Origin: Mangrovimicrobium sediminis
Lineage (GTDB): Bacteria > Pseudomonadota > Gammaproteobacteria > Pseudomonadales > Halieaceae
Reading direction: 5' to 3'
NCBI RefSeq assembly: GCF_004745945.1
Contig: NZ_SRLE01000006.1
Coordinates: forward strand, 248,001 to 312,000
Length of the DNA: 64,000 bases
Below the pieces are notes generated by a model. The model saw only the letters and a program-made list of their open reading frames with translations, had not been told where the DNA came from and searched no databases. This document shows, piece after piece, positions 12,307 to 21,429 of this stretch. Made by a program: the position numbers and the translations under genes. Position 1 is the first letter of the stretch, and each line of letters opens with the position of its first letter.

Positions 12307-13667
12307 GATTGCTCTCCCAGCGTGCGCACAGCCGCGGTGAAGGCGGCGCCGCGCGCGGCGTAACCGGTGAACATGTCGAGGCTGGCGCAGGCCGGTGACA
12401 GCAGCACGGTGTCCCCGGGCTGCGCGACTTGCGCCGCCGCGCTCACCGCTGCGTGCATGTCGCTGACGCGCTGCAGCGTCGTACAGCCGGCCAGTGCATC
12501 CTCGATCAGCGCCGCGTCCTCGCCCAGCAGCAGCACCTGCCGGCAGTGGCGGCTCACCGCGTCGCGCAGTTCGCCGAAGTCCGCGCCCTTGCCCTGGCCA
12601 CCGGCAATCAACACCACGTCGCGGTCACCGCCGACGCCGGCCAGCGCAGCGCGGGTGGCGCCGATATTGGTGCCCTTGGAGTCGTTCACATAGCGCACAC
12701 CGGCGATCTCCGCCACCTGCTGGCAGCGGTGCGGCAGGCCGCCGAAATCGCGCAGCGCACTGAGCATGGGCTGCATGTCGAGTTCCGCGGCGTAGCCCAG
12801 GGCCAGTGCGGCGAGGGCGTTGGCCAGGTTGTGGCGGCCGGTGATACCCACCTCCGCCACCGGCAGCAGCGGCTCGAAACCGTGGCAGATCCACTCCTCG
12901 CCATCCACCTCGCGCAGGCCGAAATCGCGCAGGTCCGGCGCGCCCAGGCGCCAGCTGATCACCCGCATACCCTCGGCCAGCGGCGGGATGGTCAGCGGGT
13001 CGTCGCGGTGCACCACCGCGGTTTCGCAACCGCGGAAGATGCGATGCTTGGCCTGGTGGTAGCGCGGCATGCTGCCGTGGCGGTCGAGGTGATCGGCACT
13101 GACGTTGAGCACCGTGGCAACGGCCAGGCCCAGGCTGCCGGCGCGCTCCAGCTGGAAGCTGGACAGTTCCAGTACGTAGAGGTCGCGCGCGGCGTCGAGC
13201 AGATCCAGCGCCGGCGTGCCCAGGTTGCCGCCGACACCGGCGTCCAGCCCAGCGCGCGCCGCCATACGGCCGACCAATTCGGTGACGGTGGACTTGGCGT
13301 TGGAGCCGGTAATGCCGACCACCGGCGCGCTGGCCTCGCGCACGAACAGGTCGATATCGCCGAGCACCTCAACCCCCGCCGCGCGCGCCGCGGCCAGCGC
13401 CGGGTGCTCCAGCGCCACGCCGGGACTGACGATCAGTTCGCTGGCGCCGGTGAGCAATTCCTCCGGCCACTCGCCGGCGAACACCGGCACCTCGGGCATT
13501 TCGCGGCGCAGCACGGAAAGCTCCGGCGGCGCGCTGCGGGTATCGACGATGCTGAACGGCAGGCCCTGGCCGTACAGGTGACGCGCACAGGACAGCCCAG
13601 TGACCCCCAGGCCGAAAACGACCCGCTGTTCACTGCTTGCTATCAGATCCTGTGCCACTGCCCGCAT
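12303..13667 (-). CDS. murD: MurD, UDP-MurNAc-L-alanine--D-glutamate ligase
   Basis: Adds D-glutamate to UDP-MurNAc-L-Ala in the cytoplasm. The 454 residues are near the normal length. Visible are the Rossmann-like FGLGVTGLSCARHL near 18-31, the ATP loop GITGSNAKSTVTEL near 117-130, and the central SADHLDRHG. The C-terminal domain has VRYVNDSKGTNIGATRAAL, a standard MurD signature, near 322-340. The stop overlaps the ftsW start by 4 bases. mraY ends 12 bases upstream. Confidence 0.97.
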   Translation of the reverse strand: MRAVAQDLIASSEQRVVFGLGVTGLSCARHLYGQGLPFSIVDTRSAPPELSVLRREMPEVPVFAGEWPEELLTGASELIVSPGVALEHPALAAARAAGVEVLGDIDLFVREASAPVVGITGSNAKSTVTELVGRMAARAGLDAGVGGNLGTPALDLLDAARDLYVLELSSFQLERAGSLGLAVATVLNVSADHLDRHGSMPRYHQAKHRIFRGCETAVVHRDDPLTIPPLAEGMRVISWRLGAPDLRDFGLREVDGEEWICHGFEPLLPVAEVGITGRHNLANALAALALGYAAELDMQPMLSALRDFGGLPHRCQQVAEIAGVRYVNDSKGTNIGATRAALAGVGGDRDVVLIAGGQGKGADFGELRDAVSRHCRQVLLLGEDAALIEDALAGCTTLQRVSDMHAAVSAAAQVAQPGDTVLLSPACASLDMFTGYAARGAAFTAAVRTLGEQS

Positions 13668-13679
13668 CGCCTCCCCGTC

Positions 13680-14762
13680 CTAGCGCAATTTCAGTGTGGC
13701 GAGGCCGAACAACACCAGCATCACCGTGATGATCCAGAAGCGCACGATGACCCGCGGCTCCGGCCAGCCTTTCAATTCGTAGTGGTGGTGGATCGGCGCC
13801 ATGCGGAATATGCGCCGCCCGGTGAGCTTGAACGAAGCCACCTGCAGGATCACCGACACCGTCTCCAGCACAAAGATGCCGCCCATGATGAACAGCACGA
13901 TCTCGTGCCGGGTGATCACCGCCACTGTGCCCAGCGCCGCGCCCAGCGCCAGCGCGCCGACGTCGCCCATGAACACCTGGGCGGGATAGGTGTTGAACCA
14001 CAGGAAGCCGAGCCCGGCGCCGGCGATGGCGCAGCAGAACACCGCCAGTTCCCCCGCCCCGGCGACATAGGGGATGTGCAGGTAGGCGGCGAAATCCACG
14101 TGACCGGTGAGGTAGGCGAAGATCCCCAGCGCACCGCCCACCATCACCGTGGGCAGGATGGCCAGGCCGTCCAGGCCGTCGGTCAGGTTGACCGCGTTGC
14201 TCGAGCCGACGATGACGAAATAGGCGAGCAGGATGAACACCGGACCCAGGGCGATAGAAAAGTCCTTGAAGAACGGCACGTAGAGCTCGGTGGTGACCGG
14301 CGTGTCGAAGTAGAAATACAGGTAGCAGGCCGCGGCGAGGCCGCCCACCGACTGCCACAGGTACTTCCAGCGCGCGGGCAGGCCGCGCGGGTTTTTCTCC
14401 ACCACCTTGCGGTAGTCGTCGACCCAGCCGACAGCGCCGAACACCGCCGTTACCAGCAGCGTGACCCAGACGTAGGTGTTGCGCAGGTCCGCCCACAACA
14501 GGGTGGCGACAAAAATAGCCACCAGGATCAGCGCGCCGCCCATGGTCGGCGTACCGGCCTTGCTCAGGTGGCTTTGCGGGCCGTCGTCGCGCACCGCCTG
14601 GCCGACCTGGTGGTAGCTCAGGCGGCGGATCATCCACGGCCCGACCATCAGCGAAATTGCCAGCGCGGTGCCGGTGGCGAGAATGCCGCGCAGGGTCAGG
14701 TACTGGAATACCAGGAACCCTTTTTCAAACTGGGCGAGATATTCAGCGAGAAACAGCAGCAT
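13680..14762 (-). CDS. mraY: MraY, phospho-MurNAc-pentapeptide transferase
   Basis: Polytopic inner membrane enzyme that makes lipid I from UDP-MurNAc-pentapeptide and undecaprenyl phosphate. The 360 residues match the E. coli length. Signature segments: [12 protein letters not shown] near 69-80, [13 protein letters not shown] near 108-120 with the DDY metal site, [11 protein letters not shown] near 190-200, and [13 protein letters not shown] near 322-334. About ten hydrophobic helices are apparent. It lies between murF and murD, one base from the murF stop. Confidence 0.98.
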   Translation of the reverse strand: MLLFLAEYLAQFEKGFLVFQYLTLRGILATGTALAISLMVGPWMIRRLSYHQVGQAVRDDGPQSHLSKAGTPTMGGALILVAIFVATLLWADLRNTYVWVTLLVTAVFGAVGWVDDYRKVVEKNPRGLPARWKYLWQSVGGLAAACYLYFYFDTPVTTELYVPFFKDFSIALGPVFILLAYFVIVGSSNAVNLTDGLDGLAILPTVMVGGALGIFAYLTGHVDFAAYLHIPYVAGAGELAVFCCAIAGAGLGFLWFNTYPAQVFMGDVGALALGAALGTVAVITRHEIVLFIMGGIFVLETVSVILQVASFKLTGRRIFRMAPIHHHYELKGWPEPRVIVRFWIITVMLVLFGLATLKLR

Positions 14763-14763
14763 G

Positions 14764-16131
14764 TCAGTGCACCTCCCCGTTTCCGGCCGGCACCAGCGCC
14801 TGCAGCACGCGCTCCATGCGCGCCCCGCGTGAACCCTTGATCAACACTACGTCCCCTTGTGCAAAAACTTCGCGCGCCGCGTCGGCGGCATCGGCACAGT
14901 CGGCAAACCAGCGTCCGCCGCTGCCGAAGGCGGCCACCGCCTCGCGCAGTTCCTCGCCCACGCCCCAGAACTGCTCGAGTCCCGCCGCGCGCGCGTACTC
15001 GCCGAGCTCCCGGTGCATCTCGGCACTGGTCTCGCCCAGCTCGCGCATGGCGCCCATGACCAGCGTGCGGCGCCCCTCGGCAGCGGCCAGCAGATCGATG
15101 GCGGCGTGTACCGAGGCCGGATTGGCGTTGTAGCAGTCGTCGATCAGTGTGACGCCGGCGGCGCTGCGCACGGTGGACAGGCGCCCCGCCGCGGGCGCGA
15201 CCGAGGCCAGGCCTGCGGCGATTTCCGCGGCCTCAAGACCGCAGGCGATGCCGACGGCGATCGCCGCCAGGGCGTTGGCCACGTTGTGCCGGCCGGCGAG
15301 CTGCAGCTGCACCGGGAACTCACCTGCCCCGGTAACCGCGGTGAAGCTGCAGCCCGCCAGTCCCCCGGCTTTCACGCCCCTGGCGCAAACCGATGCTGGC
15401 TTTTCCAGTGAAAAATCGATGACCCGGGCGGCGCCGGCGCGCTCGCGCCACTGCCCGGCCCAGGGCTGGTCGGCGTTGATCACGGCGACGTCGCCGGCGC
15501 CCAGCCCGTCGAAGATCTCGCCCTTGGTCGCCGCCACGCCTTCCAGGGAGCCGAAGCCCTCGAGGTGGGCGGGGTTGGCGTTGAGCAGCACAGACACCGT
15601 GGGCCGGCCGAGCTCGCACAGCCAGGCGATATCGCCGCGCCGCGCCGCGCCCATCTCGACCACCGCAAACTGGTGCTCCGGCGCCAGCCGCAACAGGGTC
15701 AGCGGCACGCCGATCTCGTTGTTCAGGTTGCCCTGTGTGGCCAGGGTCTCACCGCGCTGGGCGAGTACCGCGTGGATCAGATTTTTCGCCGTGGTCTTGC
15801 CGGCGCTGCCGGTGATCGCTACCAGCGGCCCCTGGTACAGGGAGCGGTTGAAGGCACCCAGGCGGCCGAGGCCGGACTGGGTGTCCTCGACCAGCAATTG
15901 CGGCAGGGACAGGTCCAGCGGCCGGCTGACCAGCGCCGCCGCGGCGCCAGCTGCGGCGACCGCGGGCAGGTAATCGTGGCCGTCGAAGTTCTCGCCGGCC
16001 AGGGCGACGAACAGGCCGCCGGCCTGCGGCGCGCGGCTGTCGGTAAACACCGCCGAGAACTGCGCATCATCGCCGAGCAGCTGTGCCGCCAGCGGTGCCT
16101 GCAATTCGCGAAGGCTCATCTCGCGCATCAC
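14764..16131 (-). CDS. murF: MurF, UDP-MurNAc-tripeptide D-Ala-D-Ala ligase
   Basis: Adds the D-Ala-D-Ala dipeptide, finishing the cytoplasmic peptidoglycan precursor. The product has 455 residues. Motifs are [16 protein letters not shown] near 29-44, the ATP loop [13 protein letters not shown] near 103-115 and the MurF-type [15 protein letters not shown] near 330-344. The start overlaps the murE stop by 4 bases. An internal ATG (MSLREL, four codons in) could equally be used; the outer ATG is kept because it is coupled to murE. Confidence 0.96.
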   Translation of the reverse strand: MMREMSLRELQAPLAAQLLGDDAQFSAVFTDSRAPQAGGLFVALAGENFDGHDYLPAVAAAGAAAALVSRPLDLSLPQLLVEDTQSGLGRLGAFNRSLYQGPLVAITGSAGKTTAKNLIHAVLAQRGETLATQGNLNNEIGVPLTLLRLAPEHQFAVVEMGAARRGDIAWLCELGRPTVSVLLNANPAHLEGFGSLEGVAATKGEIFDGLGAGDVAVINADQPWAGQWRERAGAARVIDFSLEKPASVCARGVKAGGLAGCSFTAVTGAGEFPVQLQLAGRHNVANALAAIAVGIACGLEAAEIAAGLASVAPAAGRLSTVRSAAGVTLIDDCYNANPASVHAAIDLLAAAEGRRTLVMGAMRELGETSAEMHRELGEYARAAGLEQFWGVGEELREAVAAFGSGGRWFADCADAADAAREVFAQGDVVLIKGSRGARMERVLQALVPAGNGEVH

Positions 16132-17597
16132 TGCAGCGCCCTCCCCGCCAGCGCCGCCAGGGCGGTCGCCTCGTCGCTGAACGGCAGGTATTCGCCGGCG
16201 ACTATCTGGTAGTTCTCGTGACCTTTGCCGGCGATGACGATGCAGTCACCGGCGTGGGCGCTGTCGATGGCGGCGCGGATCGCTGCGGCGCGGTCCACTT
16301 CCAGGGTGAAGTCGCCGCTGCAACCGGTGGCGATATCCGCCAGGATCGCCTGCGGGTCTTCGCCGCGCGGATTGTCGCTGGTCACCACGACGCGGTCCGC
16401 CCACTGGCAGGCCACCCGGCCCATGACCTGGCGCTTGGCGCGATCGCGATCGCCACCGCAGCCGAACACTACGACGAGGTCGCCGTCCACGTGCGGGCGC
16501 AGCGCGCACAGCACCTGCTCCAGTGCGTCCGGGGTATGGGCGTAGTCGACGACAACCTGCAGGCCGAGCGCGTTGGGCAGCAACTGCATGCGCCCCGGCG
16601 CACCGGCCAGCTGCGGCACCGCAGCAAGCGCGTCGTCCAGAGCCACGCCGGCCAGCACTACTGCGGAGATCGCCGCGGCGAGATTGAGCAGGTTGAAATC
16701 ACCCGGTAGGTGACTACTGAATTCGCCGCTGCCCCAGGGCGTGTGCAGCATTGCCTGCACTCCCGATGCGGTAAAGCGGGGGTTCTCGATGAACACCTCG
16801 GCCGCGGGATTGGTCACCGAGTAGCCGATGACCTCAACCCCCGGTTCGAGCACCTCGCGCACCCGCGCCGAGAAACTGTCGTCGAGGTTGATCACCGCGT
16901 GACGCAGCCCTTCCAGCGCAAACAGGCCCAGCTTGGCGCGACCATAGGCCTCCATGTCGCCGTGGTAATCGAGGTGGTCGTGGGACAGGTTGGTGAACAC
17001 GGCGGTCTCGAAATCCACGCCGTTCACCCTGCCCTGCACCAGGGCGTGGGAGGAGACCTCCATGCACACGGCGTACACATCGGCATCGCGCCACTGGGCC
17101 AGCTGCGCCTGCAGGGACACCGCGTCCGGGGTGGTATTGCCGCCCTGCACGATGTCGTCGCCGAGGGTGGCGCCGAGAGTGCCGATCACGCCACAGCTGC
17201 GGCCGGTGAGGCGCAGCAGTTGCGCGACCAGGCGACTGGTTGTGGTCTTGCCGTTGGTGCCGGTAACACCAACCATGTGCAGGCCGGCGGAGGGCTGGTG
17301 AAACAGGCGCGCGGCCAGATGGCCCGCCTCCAGGCGCAGGTCCGGGACCTCGACCAGCGGCACAGAAAGGGCCTCGACGAATCCCGCCACCGGCGGTTCC
17401 GCCGCCACCGCCGCGGCACCGTTGGCCACCGCCTGCTCGATAAACTGGCGGCCGTCGTGCACGTCGCCGGGGAAAGCCAGGAACAGGTCGCCAGCCTGCA
17501 CCTTGCGGCTGTCCAGTTGCAGGCCGCAAACAGGTGTCGCCGCGCCCGCGCAGGCCGGCATTTCCAGCAGTTCGCCCAGCGGCATGGCGGAGGTCAT
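16128..17597 (-). CDS. murE: MurE, meso-diaminopimelate-adding ligase
   Basis: Adds the third residue of the stem peptide. The ATP loop GTNGKTTTSRLV lies near 114-125. The substrate-selecting motif is TSDNPRGEDP near 408-417: the DNPR form is characteristic of meso-diaminopimelate rather than lysine, as expected for a Gram-negative. The 489-residue length is typical. It overlaps ftsI upstream and murF downstream, both by 4 bases. Confidence 0.97.
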   Translation of the reverse strand: MTSAMPLGELLEMPACAGAATPVCGLQLDSRKVQAGDLFLAFPGDVHDGRQFIEQAVANGAAAVAAEPPVAGFVEALSVPLVEVPDLRLEAGHLAARLFHQPSAGLHMVGVTGTNGKTTTSRLVAQLLRLTGRSCGVIGTLGATLGDDIVQGGNTTPDAVSLQAQLAQWRDADVYAVCMEVSSHALVQGRVNGVDFETAVFTNLSHDHLDYHGDMEAYGRAKLGLFALEGLRHAVINLDDSFSARVREVLEPGVEVIGYSVTNPAAEVFIENPRFTASGVQAMLHTPWGSGEFSSHLPGDFNLLNLAAAISAVVLAGVALDDALAAVPQLAGAPGRMQLLPNALGLQVVVDYAHTPDALEQVLCALRPHVDGDLVVVFGCGGDRDRAKRQVMGRVACQWADRVVVTSDNPRGEDPQAILADIATGCSGDFTLEVDRAAAIRAAIDSAHAGDCIVIAGKGHENYQIVAGEYLPFSDEATALAALAGRALQ

Positions 17598-19351
17598 GCG
17601 TCACCCCCTGCGCGTGCAGCGGGCGCTGGCCGTGCGGCGACTTCCTCGGGGAATTCGCTGGGGGTAACGCCGAGCAGGCGCAGCGCGCCCTGGGTGACCG
17701 CGGAGAACACCGGTGCTGCCACTGCGCCGCCGCCGTGATGTTCGCCCTGCGGGCCGTTGATCACGACCACGGTGACCACCCGCGGCGCATCCACCGGGGC
17801 GACTCCGGCGAACAGGGCAACATAGGCGTCGTCCTTGTAGCCGTTGGGACCGAGCTGGAACACCGTGCCGGTTTTGCCGCCCACCGGGTAACCGGGCACC
17901 CGGGCGCGCCGGCCGGTGCCCAGGTCGTCGGTGACCGACTGCAGTACCCCGCGCACCTCGCGGGCCAGGCGCGGCGAGATCACGCGCTCACCGGCCGGCG
18001 CCGCCGCCTGTGCCAACAGCGACACCGGGCGCAGTACGCCATCGCTGGCAAACACGCTGTAGGCGCGCGCCAGTTGCAGGGGCGTGGTGGTAATGCCGTA
18101 GCCGAAGGCCAGCGCGACCTTGTCGGTGGCGTACCAGCGCTTGTGCGAGGGCAGCAGGCCGTTGCTCTCCCCCGGGAAGCCAGTGTTCATGGGCTGGCCG
18201 ATGCCAAAGCGGCGCAGGACTTCACGGATCGGTTCGTGGCCGATGTCCTGCGCGATTTTGGTCACGCCAACCTGGCTGGATTTCTCGATGATCCGCGACA
18301 CTGTGATCGGCCCGTAGTTGCGCGGGTCGTGATAGGTCTTGGGCCCCACGCGGATATACCCCGGCGTGGTGTCGATCACTGTCTCCGGCGAATAACGGCC
18401 GCTTTCCAGCGCGGCGACCAGGGTCAGCGACTTCATCGTCGAGCCGGGCTCGTAGTTGTCGGTGATGGCGCGGTTGCGCATGTCGCCGGGCTGCAGGTCA
18501 CGGCGGTTGTTGGGGTTGCCCGCCGGGTAGTTGACGATGGCCAGCACCTCGCCGGTGTGGGCGTCGAGGGTCACCGCACTGCCGGACTCGGCGCCGCTGG
18601 CCAGCACCGCCTTGCGCAGCTCGCGGTGCTGCAGGTACTGCAGGCGCAGGTCGATGGACAGGCGCAGGTCGCGGCCCGGGGCGGCGGGTTCGACCACGCC
18701 GATGTCGCGCACCATGTTGCCCTTGAGGTCCTTGATGTACTGCTTGCTGCCGGGCTTGCCGCGCAGCCAGTCGTCGTACTCCATCTCGATGCCGGCGATG
18801 CCCTTGCCGTCGAGGTTGGTAAAGCCCACCAGTTGCGCTGCGACTTCACCGGCCGGGTAGAAGCGCTGGTACTCGCGCTCGCCGTACACACCGGGGATGC
18901 GCTTGGCCAGCAGCGCGCGTGCCTCGTCCGGGGCGCGGTGACGGGCCAGGTACATGAAACGCTTGCCGGCGTAGCGCTCGAGTTTCTCGCGCAGTTCGGC
19001 GACTGGCATGCCCAGCGCCTCCGCCAGCTCCGGCAGGCGGTCGCTGTCGGCCAGGTAGCGCGGGTCCGCCCAGATCGAGATCACCGGGGTGCTCACCGCC
19101 AGCGGCTCACCGCGGCGGTCGGAGATGACGCCGCGGTAGGCGGGAATTTCCGCGCTGCGCAGGGCGCGAGCCTCGCCCTGGTCCTGCAGGAAGGCGTAGC
19201 CGCGCTCGGTATCGAGGATCTGCAGGGACAACACGCGGCCCACCAGCAGGGCGAGCAGTGACAACAGCAGGCCGGCCACCAGGTACAGGCGCCACAGGCC
19301 GGTGGTCGCGGGCGCCGCTTTTTTCACGGACTTTGTCGCCACGCGCTTCAC
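17594..19351 (-). CDS. ftsI: FtsI (PBP3), septal transpeptidase
   Basis: Class B penicillin-binding protein that cross-links septal peptidoglycan, partner of FtsW. The 585-residue product has one N-terminal membrane helix (about 20-42), a dimerisation domain and a transpeptidase domain. The nucleophile motif STMK is in EPGSTMKSL near 306 and KTGT is in VGGKTGTVFQL near 492. The second motif reads SSQ (KSSQVGVTKIA, near 360), where E. coli and Pseudomonas PBP3 have SSN; the codon is CAG and unambiguous. Whether this is lineage-typical was not checked. The gene overlaps ftsL and murE by 4 bases each. Confidence 0.97.
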   Translation of the reverse strand: MKRVATKSVKKAAPATTGLWRLYLVAGLLLSLLALLVGRVLSLQILDTERGYAFLQDQGEARALRSAEIPAYRGVISDRRGEPLAVSTPVISIWADPRYLADSDRLPELAEALGMPVAELREKLERYAGKRFMYLARHRAPDEARALLAKRIPGVYGEREYQRFYPAGEVAAQLVGFTNLDGKGIAGIEMEYDDWLRGKPGSKQYIKDLKGNMVRDIGVVEPAAPGRDLRLSIDLRLQYLQHRELRKAVLASGAESGSAVTLDAHTGEVLAIVNYPAGNPNNRRDLQPGDMRNRAITDNYEPGSTMKSLTLVAALESGRYSPETVIDTTPGYIRVGPKTYHDPRNYGPITVSRIIEKSSQVGVTKIAQDIGHEPIREVLRRFGIGQPMNTGFPGESNGLLPSHKRWYATDKVALAFGYGITTTPLQLARAYSVFASDGVLRPVSLLAQAAAPAGERVISPRLAREVRGVLQSVTDDLGTGRRARVPGYPVGGKTGTVFQLGPNGYKDDAYVALFAGVAPVDAPRVVTVVVINGPQGEHHGGGAVAAPVFSAVTQGALRLLGVTPSEFPEEVAARPAPAARAGGDA

Positions 19352-19677
19352 GGCGTCACCACACGGTAGCGGGCCAGGTCCGGCTCGACCATGCCCAGTT
19401 CACCGCGGGCGACCTTCTCCACACGGTAGTGGGAGGCCCAGGTGCTTTCCTCGAGCAGCAGGCGGCTGTGGTCTTCCTGCAGGTGCCACTGGCGCGCCTC
19501 CAGCACCTGCAGGCTGGCGTAGAGTTCGCGGCAGGCGTGGGTGGAGTGGATCACGGCGAAGGCGGAACCGAGCACCGCGACCAGGGCGACCAGGTTCGCC
19601 CACAGCAATGCGCGGGACGGTCCCGGCGCGTCGCGGGTGGCGGTAACCATGGTGGTGCCGGCCAGGCGGGTACTCAT
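19348..19677 (-). CDS. ftsL: FtsL, divisome bitopic protein
   Basis: Small division protein that forms the FtsQLB complex. It has 109 residues, with one membrane helix (about 23-45, [20 protein letters not shown]) and then a periplasmic coiled coil (about 50-85) with leucine-rich heptads such as [19 protein letters not shown]. FtsL sequences are poorly conserved, so the call rests on size, topology and its position between rsmH and ftsI. It overlaps both neighbours by 4 bases. Confidence 0.92.
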   Translation of the reverse strand: MSTRLAGTTMVTATRDAPGPSRALLWANLVALVAVLGSAFAVIHSTHACRELYASLQVLEARQWHLQEDHSRLLLEESTWASHYRVEKVARGELGMVEPDLARYRVVTP

Positions 19678-20618
19678 TGCTGTTTCTCCCCGGCCGGCAG
19701 CTTCTCCGCCACGCGCATGATGGCGCTGCGCGCGCGCACGTTGTCGCGCACTTCGTCGTCGCCGGCGCGCACCGCCTTGCCCACCAGGCGCATGCGCCGG
19801 TTGAGGGCGCTGTCGGGCACCGGCAGGCCCGCGGGCAGTTGCTCGCCGCGGGCCATGTCGCGCATGTAGCGCTTGACCAGGCGGTCCTCCAGCGAATGGA
19901 AACTGATCACCACCAGGCGGCCACCGACACGCAGCAGGTCCAGCGCCACGTCGAGCAGGTCGCGCAGGTCGTCGAGTTCGCGATTGACGCGGATGCGGAT
20001 GGCCTGGAAGGCACGGGTGGCCGGGTGCTTGTGTTTTTCCCAGCGCGGGTTGGCCTCGCTCACCACCCTGGCCAGTTGGGCGGTGGTGGTCAGCGGCTCA
20101 GTTTGACGCGCCTCGACGATGGCCGCGGCGATGCGCTTGGCGAAGCGCTCCTCGCCGTACTCGCGCAGCACCTCGGCGATATCCTCGGCGCGGGCGCCGG
20201 ACAACCACTGCGCCGCGGTTTCGCCGCGGCTGGTGTCCATGCGCATGTCCAGGGGGCCGTCGTGCTGGAAGCTGAAACCGCGCTGGGCTTCGTCCAGCTG
20301 CGGGCTGGAGACGCCGAGGTCGAGCAGGATACCGTCAACCGCCTCGATGCCCAGCTCACGCAGCGCCCGCGGCAGGTCGGCAAAGGAGCCGTGGAAGAAA
20401 CTGAAACGCGGATCCTCGGCCTGCAGCTGCAGGGCTACTTCGGCAGCTGCCGGGTCCTTGTCGATGGCCAGCAGGCGGCCGTCCTCGCCGAGCACCTCGA
20501 GGATGCGCCGGCTGTGGCCGCCGCGGCCAAAGGTGCCATCCACGTAAACGCCGGCGGGCGCCGTTACCAGGGCGTCGACCGCTTCTCGTAACAGGACTGT
20601 CTGGTGCATGGCGGCCAC
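19674..20618 (-). CDS. rsmH: RsmH (MraW), 16S rRNA N4-methyltransferase for C1402
   Basis: S-adenosylmethionine-dependent methyltransferase that modifies cytidine 1402 of 16S rRNA. RsmI, encoded at 22660-23496, adds the 2'-O-methyl to the same nucleotide. The product has 314 residues, with the AdoMet motif [10 protein letters not shown] near 28-37, the [12 protein letters not shown] segment near 108 and the C-terminal [16 protein letters not shown] near 237-252. The frame begins [10 protein letters not shown], so MHQ three codons in is an alternative start. It directly abuts mraZ. Confidence 0.97.
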   Translation of the reverse strand: MAAMHQTVLLREAVDALVTAPAGVYVDGTFGRGGHSRRILEVLGEDGRLLAIDKDPAAAEVALQLQAEDPRFSFFHGSFADLPRALRELGIEAVDGILLDLGVSSPQLDEAQRGFSFQHDGPLDMRMDTSRGETAAQWLSGARAEDIAEVLREYGEERFAKRIAAAIVEARQTEPLTTTAQLARVVSEANPRWEKHKHPATRAFQAIRIRVNRELDDLRDLLDVALDLLRVGGRLVVISFHSLEDRLVKRYMRDMARGEQLPAGLPVPDSALNRRMRLVGKAVRAGDDEVRDNVRARSAIMRVAEKLPAGEKQQ

Positions 20619-21074
20619 CTAGAGCTTTAGCGACAGCAGTTCGGCGGGAAGAACGGCGTCCGGCCCGGAGTCGGCCAGGGCCTGCTCCTGCTCGGCCTGC
20701 CACAGGGTGTCCGACCACAACTCCAGCTTGTTGCCCTGCCCCACCAGGATCACGCTCTTGCCGAGCTGCGCGTATTCGCGCTGCGCCGGCGGCAGCAGCA
20801 TGCGCCCGTTGCCGTCCAGCTCGATATCGGTGGCATAGCCGAGCACCAGGCGCTGGAAACGCTTCACGGCGGGGTTGAGAGCGGGCAGCTCCTGGATTTC
20901 CTTCTCGATGCGCTCCCACTCGGGCAGCGGGTAGATGACGAGGCACTTGGCCTGGGTATCGATGGTCACAACGATCTTGCCGTCGCACTGGCCCAGCAAT
21001 GGCTCGCGCTGGCGCGCTGGAATAGCCAGCCGCCCCTTCGCGTCCATATTGACTTGCTGAACCCCACGAAACAC
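20619..21074 (-). CDS. mraZ: MraZ, cluster transcriptional regulator
   Basis: AbrB/SpoVT-like DNA-binding protein that represses its own operon in E. coli. I choose the GTG at 21074 (VFRGVQQVNMDAKGRL), giving 151 residues. A GGGGAGG ribosome site lies 6 bases upstream, and the FRG start matches E. coli MraZ. A more upstream GTG at 21089 would sit inside that ribosome site. Two SpoVT-like repeats are seen, around NMDAKGRLAIPARQR (9-23) and ELDGNGRMLLPPAQR (about 83-97). It is the first gene of the operon and lies just downstream of MraZ-like boxes. Confidence 0.95.
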   Translation of the reverse strand: MFRGVQQVNMDAKGRLAIPARQREPLLGQCDGKIVVTIDTQAKCLVIYPLPEWERIEKEIQELPALNPAVKRFQRLVLGYATDIELDGNGRMLLPPAQREYAQLGKSVILVGQGNKLELWSDTLWQAEQEQALADSGPDAVLPAELLSLKL

Positions 21075-21106
21075 GCCAGGCCTCCCCACTCAATCTGCCT
21101 TCAGCT

Positions 21107-21140
21107 CCACAAAAAGACAGATTTATCCACTTATCACCAC
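21107..21140 (-). promoter_or_regulatory. MraZ-box-like direct repeats
   Basis: On the minus strand, GTGG recurs at exact 10-base steps: 21140-21137, 21130-21127 and 21110-21107. The slot between, near 21117-21120, is degenerate (CTGT). They sit between the promoter and mraZ. E. coli MraZ binds TGGGA repeats with the same 10-base period at this place, so this is a probable autoregulatory operator. The box sequence is looser than in E. coli. Confidence 0.6.
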
Positions 21141-21147
21141 TTTTCGC

Positions 21148-21176
21148 ACTATAGGCTTCCGCGGTGGGCGCGTCAA
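21148..21176 (-). promoter_or_regulatory. Sigma70-type promoter of the mraZ operon
   Basis: The minus strand reads TTGACG (21176-21171), 17 bases, then TATAGT (21153-21148), close to the sigma70 consensus with ideal spacing. A start near 21141 would place the MraZ-like boxes right at and after the transcription start. It probably drives mraZ and much of the division cluster. Confidence 0.7.
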
Positions 21177-21429
21177 CACGCCGGACACAGAAAAAACGCT
21201 GTAAATTCAGACCTTTACGGCGCATTTTTCCCGTTCTGGGAGGTTCGAGCGGGTTCAAAAAGGCTCTACAAAACAGCCTCCTACCCTTTGATGCTGAGGA
21301 TCTACTTTAAGTTACAGGCTATTTGTTCATGATCCAACCGCACGCTTAGTCGCCAAAGTTCTAAGAACGCGCTATTGGGCCGCCAAATCGGGCTCTGGGG
21401 GGCCAAATTTGCCCGTTTTGGGGCCATTC
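21177..21429. other. Non-coding spacer upstream of the mraZ promoter
   Basis: No credible gene is seen here. Positions 21237-21249 hold TGGGAGGTTCGAG, which recurs exactly at 40941-40953 in the other repeat-bearing spacer, so this stretch may be an outer, rearranged part of the same element. Around 21375-21425 the phrase GCCAAAT with nearby G runs occurs twice. Confidence 0.5.

Noticed and set aside
12429..14840. Plus-strand open frame of 803 codons
   Set aside because: It runs antisense through murD and mraY; its composition (rich in His, Gln, Ala, Arg, Gly) is typical of a GC-rich shadow frame.
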